From: JBLHKS01 sp047620505
Lineage (GTDB): Bacteria > Verrucomicrobiota > Verrucomicrobiia > Verrucomicrobiales > DEV007
DNA length: 28,623 nucleotides
Direction: 5' to 3'
Assembly: GCA_047620505.1 (NCBI GenBank)
Contig: JBLHKS010000080.1
Coordinates: 1 to 28,623 of the forward strand
In this document: in pieces, positions 6,501-15,345 of the stretch
Numbering within the stretch: position 1 is the stretch's first letter
Layout of the letters: every line of letters begins with the position of its first letter
Translations under genes and position numbers: made by a program
Notes under the pieces: model-generated
What the model saw: only the letters and a program-made list of their open reading frames with translations
What the model was told of the DNA's origin: nothing
The model's database searches: none

Positions 6501-8419
6501 TTTGGTAGGACCATCAGTTCGACTTTGCGGAATTCAACGGGATGACTTTCGGATTGGAGCGAGATCCAGCCGCCGGTCATTTCGATCGCGCCGCCTGCGG
6601 CTTCGATCAGCGGCTTAGCGCTTGCGTCTCCGTCGTCGAGGACCGGCATCGAGTATTCGAGGACGAGCTCGCCGTTGACGAAGTGGCGAACGAGTTCATT
6701 TCCTCGAACTTCGACTTCGGCAGTGACCCACTGCTCGCCGTGGAAGGTTTTCGAAGTCGATTTCGTGCAGTGCCGCTTGATCAGCTCGCGGGCCATGACG
6801 ACGTGGCAACCGGGCGTGCACAGGTTCATCGTTGTGCGGTCGTTCGTGCCGTCACCGCCGAGAATCTGAGCTTCGATGGACACTGGAAAATCCTGGTCTT
6901 TGGCCATCGTCTTTGGATCCTGACAGTGCAACATCAGGCCACTGTTGCGGGTCGCCCAGCCCGGGCCGTCCGCGATTTGCTCGCCGACGAAGCGGTGCTC
7001 GACTCGCAGGCGGTAGTGCGAGAACGGCTCTTTGTAAAAGATGTGGCCGAAGTTGTCCTTGAACTCGTCGTTGTAGTTTTCGTAGCCGACTTTCATCACG
7101 CCGTCTTCGACCCGGAAGGTTTTTCGCGAATCTTCGCCAAATTCTTCGTAGCGGATTTTAGGCGTCCAGCCGTCGAGGTTTTCGCCGTTGAAAAGCTGGA
7201 TCCACTCGCCTTCGGGTTCGGCTTTCACCTCAGCAGCTGCTGGCGCGGATTCTTTGGCAGGAGCGGCGACGAGGTCGATCGATAGGCCGAGAGCCGCGCT
7301 GGATTCTTGAAGAAATGGGACGGCTTGAGCGACTTGAACTTTGGATGCGGCCGGGGGCCGAAGCGGGTCGTAGAATTCGGGCCGCAGTTGGTTGAGCGCG
7401 GCGGAGACTTCGTCGTTGGAAACGTAATAGGTCGCCTTGGCAAGGTGTCGAAGATCGGTCCCAGCCTGTTTGGCATAGTGCTCGATTTTTTCGAACAGGG
7501 TTCGGACTTCGGCCTCGGGTTCGGACTCCGATTTTTTGCCGGCGAACGAGCTCAGGTAAATCACTGCGTCCGCGTGAATTCGAGCGACTCGGCTGAAGAC
7601 GGGCGAGGACTTGTCGCCAGGCGGGGTGAAGTACGAGACCGTCTCCGTGGTGTCGCGCTGATCGGGCGCGGCGGCGATCAATTCGATTTCAGTCGCCCGC
7701 GATTTCGAAGTCCACTCGACGTAGACGACAGGCGGCGCGCCGAGATCTCCGAAGCTCGCTTCGATCGCGGATTCGACCGTTTCCCATTCGCTCATCGGCT
7801 TGATGAACGCCTTGACTTGAACGACGTCTTTCGGCTTTGAGCCGAGGTGATCAAGAACGCCGAAAAGCTGCTCCATCGTGCCTGTGGTTGCCTCCGCCAG
7901 TTCGCCACTGGCCACGCGTCCTGACAAATACAGAATATCGCGACCTTTCGGCATCAGCGCCGCGTCGCGTTCGAAGCGCTCGACGGAAATGGCATCGGAT
8001 CTAACCGCGATCACAGCATCGCAGGCAATTTTGGTGTCGCCGGGCAGTTCGGTTAGAACCATTGAGATGGACGGCAACGTGTATCTGGCCCAGGGATCGG
8101 GATGCCCGAGCACGAAATCCAGCGCCTGACGCATCTCGTCGGAATCCTCGCTGAGGTAGAGATTCAGCCGGGCCACGTCGTCCAGACTCGCGTTGTAAGC
8201 TCGGGCAATGTCATTGAGCTGGCCGATGAGATCGCTCACTCCGAATTTGTCCTTCTGGCCGCCACTCAGACCCAGCAGCTGCCGGGTGTGAACGAGAGCC
8301 CCGCGTTCGACTCGAACGGCATGGGTGACGTTGCCTTTTCGGTCCGTGACATGGGTGAGTTCAGCGGCCTGGATGCCCGGGAGGGCGATCGCAAGGGCGA
8401 GCAGGGTCGGCTTAATCAT
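6497..8419 (-). CDS. Secreted fusion of three RidA-like domains and a DUF1080 domain
   Basis: The 640-residue protein begins with a signal peptide (1-18, IKPTLLALAIALPGIQA). Three segments resemble the RidA/YjgF fold: about 40-140, 155-250 and 275-387, each with the family pattern of a Leu-Ser-Gly/Ser start, an amphipathic helix and a final AxxA strand. In all three, the Arg that binds the 2-imino acid in RidA enzymes is replaced (approximately Ser, Pro and Ala by alignment by eye), so deaminase activity is doubtful. After an Ala/Pro/Glu linker (387-404), a DUF1080 (3-keto-disaccharide hydrolase type) domain follows: WIQLFNGENLDGW to the end. ATG 8419 is chosen for the signal peptide. A longer in-frame start at 8527 lacks one. 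Confidence 0.8.
   Translation of the reverse strand: MIKPTLLALAIALPGIQAAELTHVTDRKGNVTHAVRVERGALVHTRQLLGLSGGQKDKFGVSDLIGQLNDIARAYNASLDDVARLNLYLSEDSDEMRQALDFVLGHPDPWARYTLPSISMVLTELPGDTKIACDAVIAVRSDAISVERFERDAALMPKGRDILYLSGRVASGELAEATTGTMEQLFGVLDHLGSKPKDVVQVKAFIKPMSEWETVESAIEASFGDLGAPPVVYVEWTSKSRATEIELIAAAPDQRDTTETVSYFTPPGDKSSPVFSRVARIHADAVIYLSSFAGKKSESEPEAEVRTLFEKIEHYAKQAGTDLRHLAKATYYVSNDEVSAALNQLRPEFYDPLRPPAASKVQVAQAVPFLQESSAALGLSIDLVAAPAKESAPAAAEVKAEPEGEWIQLFNGENLDGWTPKIRYEEFGEDSRKTFRVEDGVMKVGYENYNDEFKDNFGHIFYKEPFSHYRLRVEHRFVGEQIADGPGWATRNSGLMLHCQDPKTMAKDQDFPVSIEAQILGGDGTNDRTTMNLCTPGCHVVMARELIKRHCTKSTSKTFHGEQWVTAEVEVRGNELVRHFVNGELVLEYSMPVLDDGDASAKPLIEAAGGAIEMTGGWISLQSESHPVEFRKVELMVLPK
7231..7242. 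repeat. CAGCAGCTGCTG palindrome (exact)
   Basis: Exact copy in the linker of the RidA/DUF1080 gene, read as AAA rather than QQLL. Confidence 0.9.
8273..8284. repeat. CAGCAGCTGCTG variant (11/12)
   Basis: CAGCAGCTGCCG in the first RidA-like domain, read on the minus strand as RQLL. Confidence 0.7.
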
Positions 8420-8816
8420 GTAGGGATTGTCGACGGGACGGCGGGGTTCGACAAGCGTGTTTCCGCGTTTCGAGCGCAGCTGCGCGTTCGGCCTCGCCGC
8501 CAGAATCAGGGCGATTGGGAAAAGCACGGAAAATTCGCGTTTCTAATACTGAATTCGCGGCATTGCGACGCGTAATTGAGACTGCCAGGAGTGGTGGCTT
8601 GGTCAGGGTTGCGCTGACGCGTCTCAGCCTTTTAAAATAGATTTGACAAGGATTGCCTTTACCCTCACTTAAGGGGCATTCCGTCCACGAATTGAAACCA
8701 AGGACCGGTAGCTTTTTCGACATTGGGACAACCCTGATCCAACCAGCAGCTGCCGATCCGTTGGAATCAGTTTTCACAAGAGGCGGTGGCTTTCAGGCTC
8801 AGATACCCTAATTTAG
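8420..8816. other. Divergent intergenic region before mreB
   Basis: These 397 bases separate the minus-strand RidA/DUF1080 gene from mreB and must hold promoters for both. Visible structure: GCGCAGCTGCGC, a second 12-bp palindrome sharing the GCAGCTGC core, at 8474-8485; a TTGACA hexamer at 8643-8648 without a convincing -10 box; a CCCT-cacttA-AGGG dyad near 8660; and CAGCAGCTGCCG at 8744-8755. No ORF or RNA gene is supported. Confidence 0.5.
8744..8755. repeat. CAGCAGCTGCTG variant (11/12), intergenic
   Basis: CAGCAGCTGCCG lies 61 bases before the mreB start, outside any coding sequence, so no protein motif explains it. Confidence 0.7.
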
Positions 8817-9845
<1,029 letters not shown>

Positions 9846-9914
9846 AAATTGTTTTCGATTTCCGCAATTTCCATATTTGCAAGGAACGGTCTTATGGGCT
9901 AATTGAGTCTCTCC

Positions 9915-10784
9915 ATGAGTCGAGTGAACATTATATCGGTGGTGGTGGTTCTGCTGGCCATCGTCTGGATGTTCATGCTAAGCGATGAGGCGGTTTACGG
10001 AATTCAGCAGCGCGCGCTAAAAGTTGCTTCGCCGTTCATCAAGGCCCGCCATCAGATTCAAGAGGCTGGTTCTTCGCTTTCGAAGCCAAAATTGTCTTAC
10101 CAGGAATTGGAAGACGAGTACGAGCGACTGCTGAAGGAGTTGGCCCAGCGCCAGATCCAAACGCAGGCGATGGATCGAATTAACGAGGAGAATAGCGATC
10201 TCCGTAAGGCGCTCCAGTTTCGAAAAGGCTCCGCCTTCAACCTGACTGCTGCTGAAGTGATCGGGCGAGAAACATCAACTTGGTATCACACGATGGTGAT
10301 CAACAAAGGCTCGGATCATGGAGTGACGAAAGACTCGCCCGTGGTGGTGCCTTTGGGGCTGGTGGGCAAAGTCACGTTGGTTCAAAGTACGACGTCGGTG
10401 GTCCTTCTTCTTACGGATGAGGCGTGCAAAGTGGCTTCCCGCGTGGACGGAACCAGCCAGGAAGGAATCGTCGAGGGCGACGTCAATCTTTCGGCCGGAG
10501 CCGAACGGCTAATCATGGTTCAGGGCGATTTGACGGGCGAACGGGGGGCGATTCACTCCGGGCCGACGCTGCGGCTTCGCTACCTGGAAAAATCCGCCCG
10601 AAACATAACCAAGAACATGGAGGTGAGAACATCAGGGCAGGGAGGCATTTTCCCGCCGGATCTTGAACTCGGATCCATCGTTGATGTTATTCCAGGAGAC
10701 ATCACTTCTGAGGCGATCGTCAAATCACACGTCAATTTCGAGACTCTGAAATTTGTCTTCGTAATCATTGGGGAGAAGGAATGA
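9915..10784 (+). CDS. mreC: Rod shape-determining protein MreC
   Basis: The 289-residue protein has one N-terminal membrane helix (about 7-25, IISVVVVLLAIVWMF), a coiled coil (about 55-100, ELEDEYERLLKELAQRQ), and the periplasmic beta-barrel domain of MreC. The hallmark is TWYHTMVINKGSDHGV followed by PVVVPLGLVGKVT. It bridges MreB filaments to PBP2 and MreD. ATG 9915 is chosen; an in-frame TTG lies 12 bases upstream. Its stop overlaps the mreD start (ATGA), indicating coupled translation. Confidence 0.95.
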   Translation: MSRVNIISVVVVLLAIVWMFMLSDEAVYGIQQRALKVASPFIKARHQIQEAGSSLSKPKLSYQELEDEYERLLKELAQRQIQTQAMDRINEENSDLRKALQFRKGSAFNLTAAEVIGRETSTWYHTMVINKGSDHGVTKDSPVVVPLGLVGKVTLVQSTTSVVLLLTDEACKVASRVDGTSQEGIVEGDVNLSAGAERLIMVQGDLTGERGAIHSGPTLRLRYLEKSARNITKNMEVRTSGQGGIFPPDLELGSIVDVIPGDITSEAIVKSHVNFETLKFVFVIIGEKE

Positions 10785-11359
10785 TTTTCTGTGGATTGAT
10801 GTTTCTCCTGCTGGTGCTGACTTTGCTGCTCCAGCTTTTTCTGCCAGTGATCAGCTTCCAATCTGGCGAATTCATGTTTGAGGCGCACGTTTATCTTCCC
10901 TGGTCGTTTTTTTACGTGCTCGCTCTCGCGGTTCCGTATCCGGTCATGCTTTTTTTCTCGATCGTGCTCGGTTTTATGTGGGATGCGCATTGGATGACCC
11001 CCAGAGGCGACGTGGGTGACCCGGCATTCGGATTGAGCGCAGCGATGTTTTTTCTTTTGGGCTCATTCGTCCATGGAGTCCGCCCGCTCTTCCGTCGGGG
11101 GCACTGGGTGTTGCCGATTCTGATGGTGGGATTAGCAGTTTTGATTCAACTGATTTGTGAGTATCTTCTGATGAATTTCCAAAGAGGACGTTTTGAGTTC
11201 TCGGGGGAAATTTGGTTTAAAATGGTTCTGACTTCGTTCACCGCGATGGTGTTGGCCCCGCTGCTGCTGTTAATCATCGGCAAAGTGGCCAAAAAATGCG
11301 GTTATCAGTTAGAATTCGAACAATTCATGTTTCGAAGAGTATATGGCCACCAGATTTAA
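10781..11359 (+). CDS. mreD: Rod shape-determining protein MreD
   Basis: The 192-residue, strongly hydrophobic protein has about five or six membrane helices (starting at residues 4, 38, 52, 85, 107 and 145). Its sequence is poorly conserved, but position directly after mreC, size and topology identify it. The segment FSIVLGFMWDAHWMTPRG matches the small conserved MreD motif around a membrane Asp (GxxxDxxxxxPxG style). A good ribosome site, GAGAAGGA, precedes ATG. The 3' end overlaps mrdA by 17 bases, so mreC, mreD and mrdA form a tight translational unit. Confidence 0.88.
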   Translation: MIFCGLMFLLLVLTLLLQLFLPVISFQSGEFMFEAHVYLPWSFFYVLALAVPYPVMLFFSIVLGFMWDAHWMTPRGDVGDPAFGLSAAMFFLLGSFVHGVRPLFRRGHWVLPILMVGLAVLIQLICEYLLMNFQRGRFEFSGEIWFKMVLTSFTAMVLAPLLLLIIGKVAKKCGYQLEFEQFMFRRVYGHQI

Positions 11360-13622
11360 ATTCAGACTCTACCTTCTCGCCCTTTTGGTCGTTGTTGGCG
11401 TTAGCGCTCTGGTGTTTCGGCTCTACCAGATACAAGTCGTTGAGCATCAACACTGGCTGAAACAACTGCCTGGAGAAAAGGAGGTCACGGTTCGTGTTCC
11501 AGGCGTTCGTGGGGAAATTCGCGATCGTAACGGCATGATCCTCGCCACAAATGAGGCCAGCTACGACGTTACTTTCGACCTCCGTGAAATCGAGCAGCAG
11601 TGGCGTCTCGACAATCCCGATATAGACCGCCCCAAGGCGGAGTTCGATGCTCATCGCTCGGGGATGCTGCGATCAAATTCGGAAACCGACATGGTAGAGG
11701 TGGTGAACCAGGCGGTGATTCCGCGTTTGGAGGAGCTCGGCCTGGCCAAGGATTTCAACGCGACAAAATTGCAGATGCACTACCGAGGCACGCGCGGGAT
11801 CGTTCCGTTCACCTACCGAAGAGGGATCGATTTTGCTGATTTCGCGCGATTTGCGGAAAACGACTACGATCTCACAGGAGTCGATATCTCAGTGAAGCCC
11901 TCGCGGATTTACCCGCTGGACGCGTTGGCGAGTCATATTCTCGGCTACGTGAAGTTGCCGGATATTGAAACGGTTGATGCCGCGCAGCGTGCGGAATTCA
12001 ATCACTATGTTCCAGACGATTACGGCGGTGCCGGGATTGAGATGAGCATGGATCGCTACCTTCGAGGTAAGCCAGGCCGTCGAGTTCTTCGCAAAGACGA
12101 AAAAGGGAGCATCCGTGAGGAAATCGCTTTTGAGCCTTCTGAACCTGGTGCCGACGTGTATTTGACGATCGATGCTCGGATTCAATACGCGGCGGAAATC
12201 GCGGTTCGTGGTATCGGGATTCGCGACGATCCGGAGACTGGCGGGGAAATTAGCGGTCGAGCAGCTGCTGTGGTGATCGATCCGAGAAATGGCGATATTT
12301 TGGCGATGGTTTCGACCCCGTCCTTCAATCCAAACGACTTCGTTCCGTCAGTCTCCGTTGAAGATTGGGATCGGTACCTTGCGGACAGAGCTGCGCCAAT
12401 GTTTAACCGGGCTTTGAGCCAGCACCCGCCGGGATCGACCTTTAAGATTCCGATCGCGTTGGCTGGATGCCTTTCTGATTCGCATCTCAAACCCTACTTT
12501 TGCGGGGGTGGCGTTCAGTACGGCAAAAAATACATGAAGTGCTGGATTGCGTCCAAAGGAGGTCGCCATGGCTCCATTTCGATGAGCGATGCGATTAAAA
12601 AGTCCTGCAATTGCTACTTTTATCAGTACGGGAACGATACAGGGATCGACAATATTAACATCGTGCTCCCGAAAATGGGCCTTGGCCGCAAGACGGGCAT
12701 TCCGCTCGATGGGGAAGCCGCAGGGCGTGTTCCCAGTCCGAACTGGCTTCGGATTCAGGGGCTCCAGTGGAGCGACGCGTTCACGGCGATGACCTCAATC
12801 GGGCAGGGTTACGCGGAAGCTACGCCGCTGCAGATGGCTTCGGTAACCGCGACCGTCGCCAGCGGCGGAAAAGTCTATCAGCCGCGTCTGATTCGCGAAA
12901 TTATCGCCAAAGACGGAGAAACGCTTGTTCCGAACAAGCCCGTCTTGAAATACGATCTCGCGGAAGAAGGCCTAACGGCCGACGAGTTGGAATTGGTCAA
13001 ACGCGGGATGTTTAAAGTCGTTAACGAACAGGGCGGCACTGCGGGGCGAGCGCGCGCCGAGGCTTTCATCATCAGCGGAAAAACTGGCACAGCGCAGACC
13101 GGGATTCCCAGCGAACCAACGGATGCTTGGTTCATCGCATTTGCGCCGTACGATGAGCCGGAGTTTGCGGTTTGCATTTATGTGCACAACGGCTATTCCG
13201 GCGGAAGCTGTGCGGCTCCGGTAGCGGGGAATATTATCAAGCAAGCCATGGCGATTCGGCATGGCGAAAACTATGATATTGGGGTTAAGCCGGTTGCCGC
13301 TGCACGGGGCCATTTCGATCGGATCGAATTGGTTCAGTATGATGATGTATCTCTCGAACAATTTGTGGATGGCGACGACGCGGATGCGTTTGTCGAGTTA
13401 CCGGAGGACTTCGTAGTCCGACAGTCGCAACCCGCTCCAGAGCCAGTCAACGCGGAGGCGAGACCCTCCATCCGAGATGTGGCTGATGAGCGCGGGTCCG
13501 TTCAGAACAATCAACAATCCCCTCGGCCGAAGTGGCGAAATTCGCCTCCTCCCACCGAGAGCAAAAAGAAGAAAAAGGGTGGAGGCTTCAACCTCAACCC
13601 GTTCAAAAAGAAAAATCGTTGA
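11343..13622 (+). CDS. mrdA: Penicillin-binding protein 2 (peptidoglycan transpeptidase)
   Basis: The 759-residue class B PBP cross-links peptidoglycan for cell elongation in the periplasm. It has a membrane anchor at about 9-27, a dimerisation/pedestal domain with VRGEIRDRNGMILATN (56-70), and a transpeptidase domain with S365-TFK (PPGSTFKIP), S421-C-N and K580-TGTAQTG. It is longer than E. coli PBP2 (633 residues). The difference is mainly a C-terminal extension of roughly 120 residues that is acidic, then Pro/Arg-rich, then ends in a Lys block (KKKKKGGGFNLNPFKKKNR), probably disordered. rodA, the usual glycosyltransferase partner, is not next to it; rng follows instead. One palindrome variant at 12259 is read as AAA. 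Confidence 0.95.
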   Translation: MATRFKFRLYLLALLVVVGVSALVFRLYQIQVVEHQHWLKQLPGEKEVTVRVPGVRGEIRDRNGMILATNEASYDVTFDLREIEQQWRLDNPDIDRPKAEFDAHRSGMLRSNSETDMVEVVNQAVIPRLEELGLAKDFNATKLQMHYRGTRGIVPFTYRRGIDFADFARFAENDYDLTGVDISVKPSRIYPLDALASHILGYVKLPDIETVDAAQRAEFNHYVPDDYGGAGIEMSMDRYLRGKPGRRVLRKDEKGSIREEIAFEPSEPGADVYLTIDARIQYAAEIAVRGIGIRDDPETGGEISGRAAAVVIDPRNGDILAMVSTPSFNPNDFVPSVSVEDWDRYLADRAAPMFNRALSQHPPGSTFKIPIALAGCLSDSHLKPYFCGGGVQYGKKYMKCWIASKGGRHGSISMSDAIKKSCNCYFYQYGNDTGIDNINIVLPKMGLGRKTGIPLDGEAAGRVPSPNWLRIQGLQWSDAFTAMTSIGQGYAEATPLQMASVTATVASGGKVYQPRLIREIIAKDGETLVPNKPVLKYDLAEEGLTADELELVKRGMFKVVNEQGGTAGRARAEAFIISGKTGTAQTGIPSEPTDAWFIAFAPYDEPEFAVCIYVHNGYSGGSCAAPVAGNIIKQAMAIRHGENYDIGVKPVAAARGHFDRIELVQYDDVSLEQFVDGDDADAFVELPEDFVVRQSQPAPEPVNAEARPSIRDVADERGSVQNNQQSPRPKWRNSPPPTESKKKKKGGGFNLNPFKKKNR
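12259..12270. repeat. CAGCAGCTGCTG variant (11/12)
   Basis: GAGCAGCTGCTG in mrdA, read as AAA (GRAAAVV), a different frame from most copies. Confidence 0.65.
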
Positions 13623-13639
13623 TGAGTTCAGGTTGTTCA

Positions 13640-13686
13640 ACCCCAGCAGCTGCTGGGGTCGACTGGCGATTTTTTGTCGAGTCGAC
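13640..13686. repeat. Extended palindrome and second dyad in the mrdA-rng gap
   Basis: The exact CAGCAGCTGCTG at 13644-13655 is extended by CCCC/GGGG and an A/T pair to a 20-bp perfect palindrome (13640-13659). A second dyad overlaps its edge: GTCGACT at 13658-13664 and AGTCGAC at 13680-13686, enclosing GATTTTTTG. As RNA the first could fold with an AGCT loop, but the T-run comes about 10 bases late, so terminator function is only possible. It lies 18 bases after the mrdA stop. Confidence 0.75.
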
Positions 13687-13751
13687 ACAGGTTAGAAATA
13701 CGGAGACCGGAATGATCCGGATTCTCCATAAACAATTTTCACGTTTACAAG

Positions 13752-15341
13752 ATGTTGAATCGAATTCGAAAACTCTTTGGAGGAAAACGCCTGAATGAAG
13801 GCACTCGCATAGTCATAAATTGCGAAAAACTCGAGCAGCGAGTCGCGCTGACCGAAAATGGATCAGTCGAAGAATATGGGGTCGAGCGAGTTAACGACGA
13901 GAATATCGTCGGCTCGATCTTTAAGGGAAAAATCAAGAACATTGAGCAAGGCCTGAAGGCCATGTTCGTTGATATCGGCTTAGAGAAAAACGCCTTCCTT
14001 CATTTCTGGGATGCGATCCCGGAAGCGCTGGACTCTGGAATGGAGGAGATCAAGCGCGGTGGCTCGGGCAAGGGCGGAGGATCGGGCAAGAAAAAGAAGC
14101 AGAACATCGTCTCCAAAGATATTCCCAGCCTCTACCCGGTTGGCTCGGAAGTTCTCGTTCAAGTCACGAAAGGTCCGATCGGAAACAAAGGGCCGCGAAT
14201 CACCACGAACGTTTCGCTCGCAGGTCGGTTCATGGTTTTGATGCCGCGAAACGATCAATTCGGGATCTCACGAAAAATCGAGGATCCAAAAGAGCGCGCA
14301 AGACTGCGAAAAGTGATGGAGCGTCTGCGCCTACCCGAAGGTATGGGCATCATCCTGCGGACGGTTTGCCAGGGCCAGCGTCTACGCTACCTGATTCGCG
14401 ATCTGAACATCCTCCTTGATCAGTGGGATGAGATCGAAGACAACCGCGAGACGATGAAGGCTCCCTGCTGCGTATTTCGCGAGCCACATATTATCGAGCG
14501 CACCGTTCGAGACTTCCTGACTGACGAAGTCGAAGAAGTGATCTGCGATGACGAGGCCATGTGCGAGAAGATGAAGGATCTTGTCGGGCAGATTTCCCGC
14601 CGAGCCCGCAAACGGATCAATCTTTACACGGGCCAGGAGCCGCTCTTCGAAAAATTCGGGATTCAGCGCCAGATCGACGACGCTTTTTTCCGCCAGGTTT
14701 GGCTGCCGTGTGGTGGTTACCTCGTGATTGACGAAACCGAGGCCCTCATCTCGATCGACGTGAACACGGGCCGAAACAAAGGCGCTGGCGACAAGATGAT
14801 CCTTGAGACCAACCTTGAAGCCGCGGAAGAAGTCGCGCGGCAACTCCGTCTCCGCAACATCGGGGGGTTGATCGTGGTCGACTTCATCGACATGCGCGCC
14901 CGGCGTGACCAGCAGGCTGTCTATCGCAAAATGCGCGACCGCATCAAGCGCGACAAAGCGAAAACTCAGATCCTCCAGATCTCACAGCTGGGCTTGATGG
15001 AAATGACGCGACAGCGCTTGAACGAAAGCCTGAACATAACGGTTTCCGAGACTTGCTCCTACTGCGCGGGCAAAGGAGTTGTGAAATCGACGATGACGAT
15101 GAGCGTCGAGCTACAGCGCAAAATCAACGCCCTGATGTATCGGAAACAGGGCACGACGAAGGATCTCCTCATCGTTGTTCATCCTGATGTGCTGCAGCGA
15201 CTCAAGTCTGACGACAGTTCGGTCATCGCCGATTTGATGCGGCGTCACAGCGCGAAGTTTACGTTCCGTGGCGACCCGAATTTCCACCGGGAACAGCTCA
15301 CGATCGCCAACGCCTCATCGGGCGAGGAATACCGAATCTAA
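13752..15341 (+). CDS. rng: Ribonuclease E/G family endoribonuclease
   Basis: The 529-residue protein has the RNase E/G catalytic core, which makes 5'-end-sensing cuts in rRNA precursors and mRNA. Order: an S1 RNA-binding domain (about 45-160, with MFVDIGLEKNAFLH and VSLAGRFMVLMP), a 5' sensor region, and DNase I-like metal-binding residues D336 (ISIDVNTGR) and D377 (IVVDFIDM). The Zn-link is CSYC at 435-438. The length fits RNase G, without the long scaffold arm of RNase E. A Gly/Lys-rich insert (about 101-117, GGSGKGGGSGKKKK) interrupts the S1 domain, an unusual place for a flexible linker. It is the distal gene of the shape operon, a common arrangement. No Shine-Dalgarno is seen. The stop lies 4 bases from the convergent sulfatase stop. 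Confidence 0.94.
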   Translation: MLNRIRKLFGGKRLNEGTRIVINCEKLEQRVALTENGSVEEYGVERVNDENIVGSIFKGKIKNIEQGLKAMFVDIGLEKNAFLHFWDAIPEALDSGMEEIKRGGSGKGGGSGKKKKQNIVSKDIPSLYPVGSEVLVQVTKGPIGNKGPRITTNVSLAGRFMVLMPRNDQFGISRKIEDPKERARLRKVMERLRLPEGMGIILRTVCQGQRLRYLIRDLNILLDQWDEIEDNRETMKAPCCVFREPHIIERTVRDFLTDEVEEVICDDEAMCEKMKDLVGQISRRARKRINLYTGQEPLFEKFGIQRQIDDAFFRQVWLPCGGYLVIDETEALISIDVNTGRNKGAGDKMILETNLEAAEEVARQLRLRNIGGLIVVDFIDMRARRDQQAVYRKMRDRIKRDKAKTQILQISQLGLMEMTRQRLNESLNITVSETCSYCAGKGVVKSTMTMSVELQRKINALMYRKQGTTKDLLIVVHPDVLQRLKSDDSSVIADLMRRHSAKFTFRGDPNFHREQLTIANASSGEEYRI

Positions 15342-15345
15342 CCGG

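Noticed and set aside
8474..8485. GCGCAGCTGCGC palindrome as another copy of the iterated element
   Set aside because: It shares only the GCAGCTGC core and differs at four of twelve positions; noted as a relative, not counted.
8643..8648. TTGACA as the mreB -35 box
   Set aside because: No acceptable -10 hexamer lies 16-18 bases downstream and the site is about 170 bases from the start codon; not strong enough to list as a promoter.
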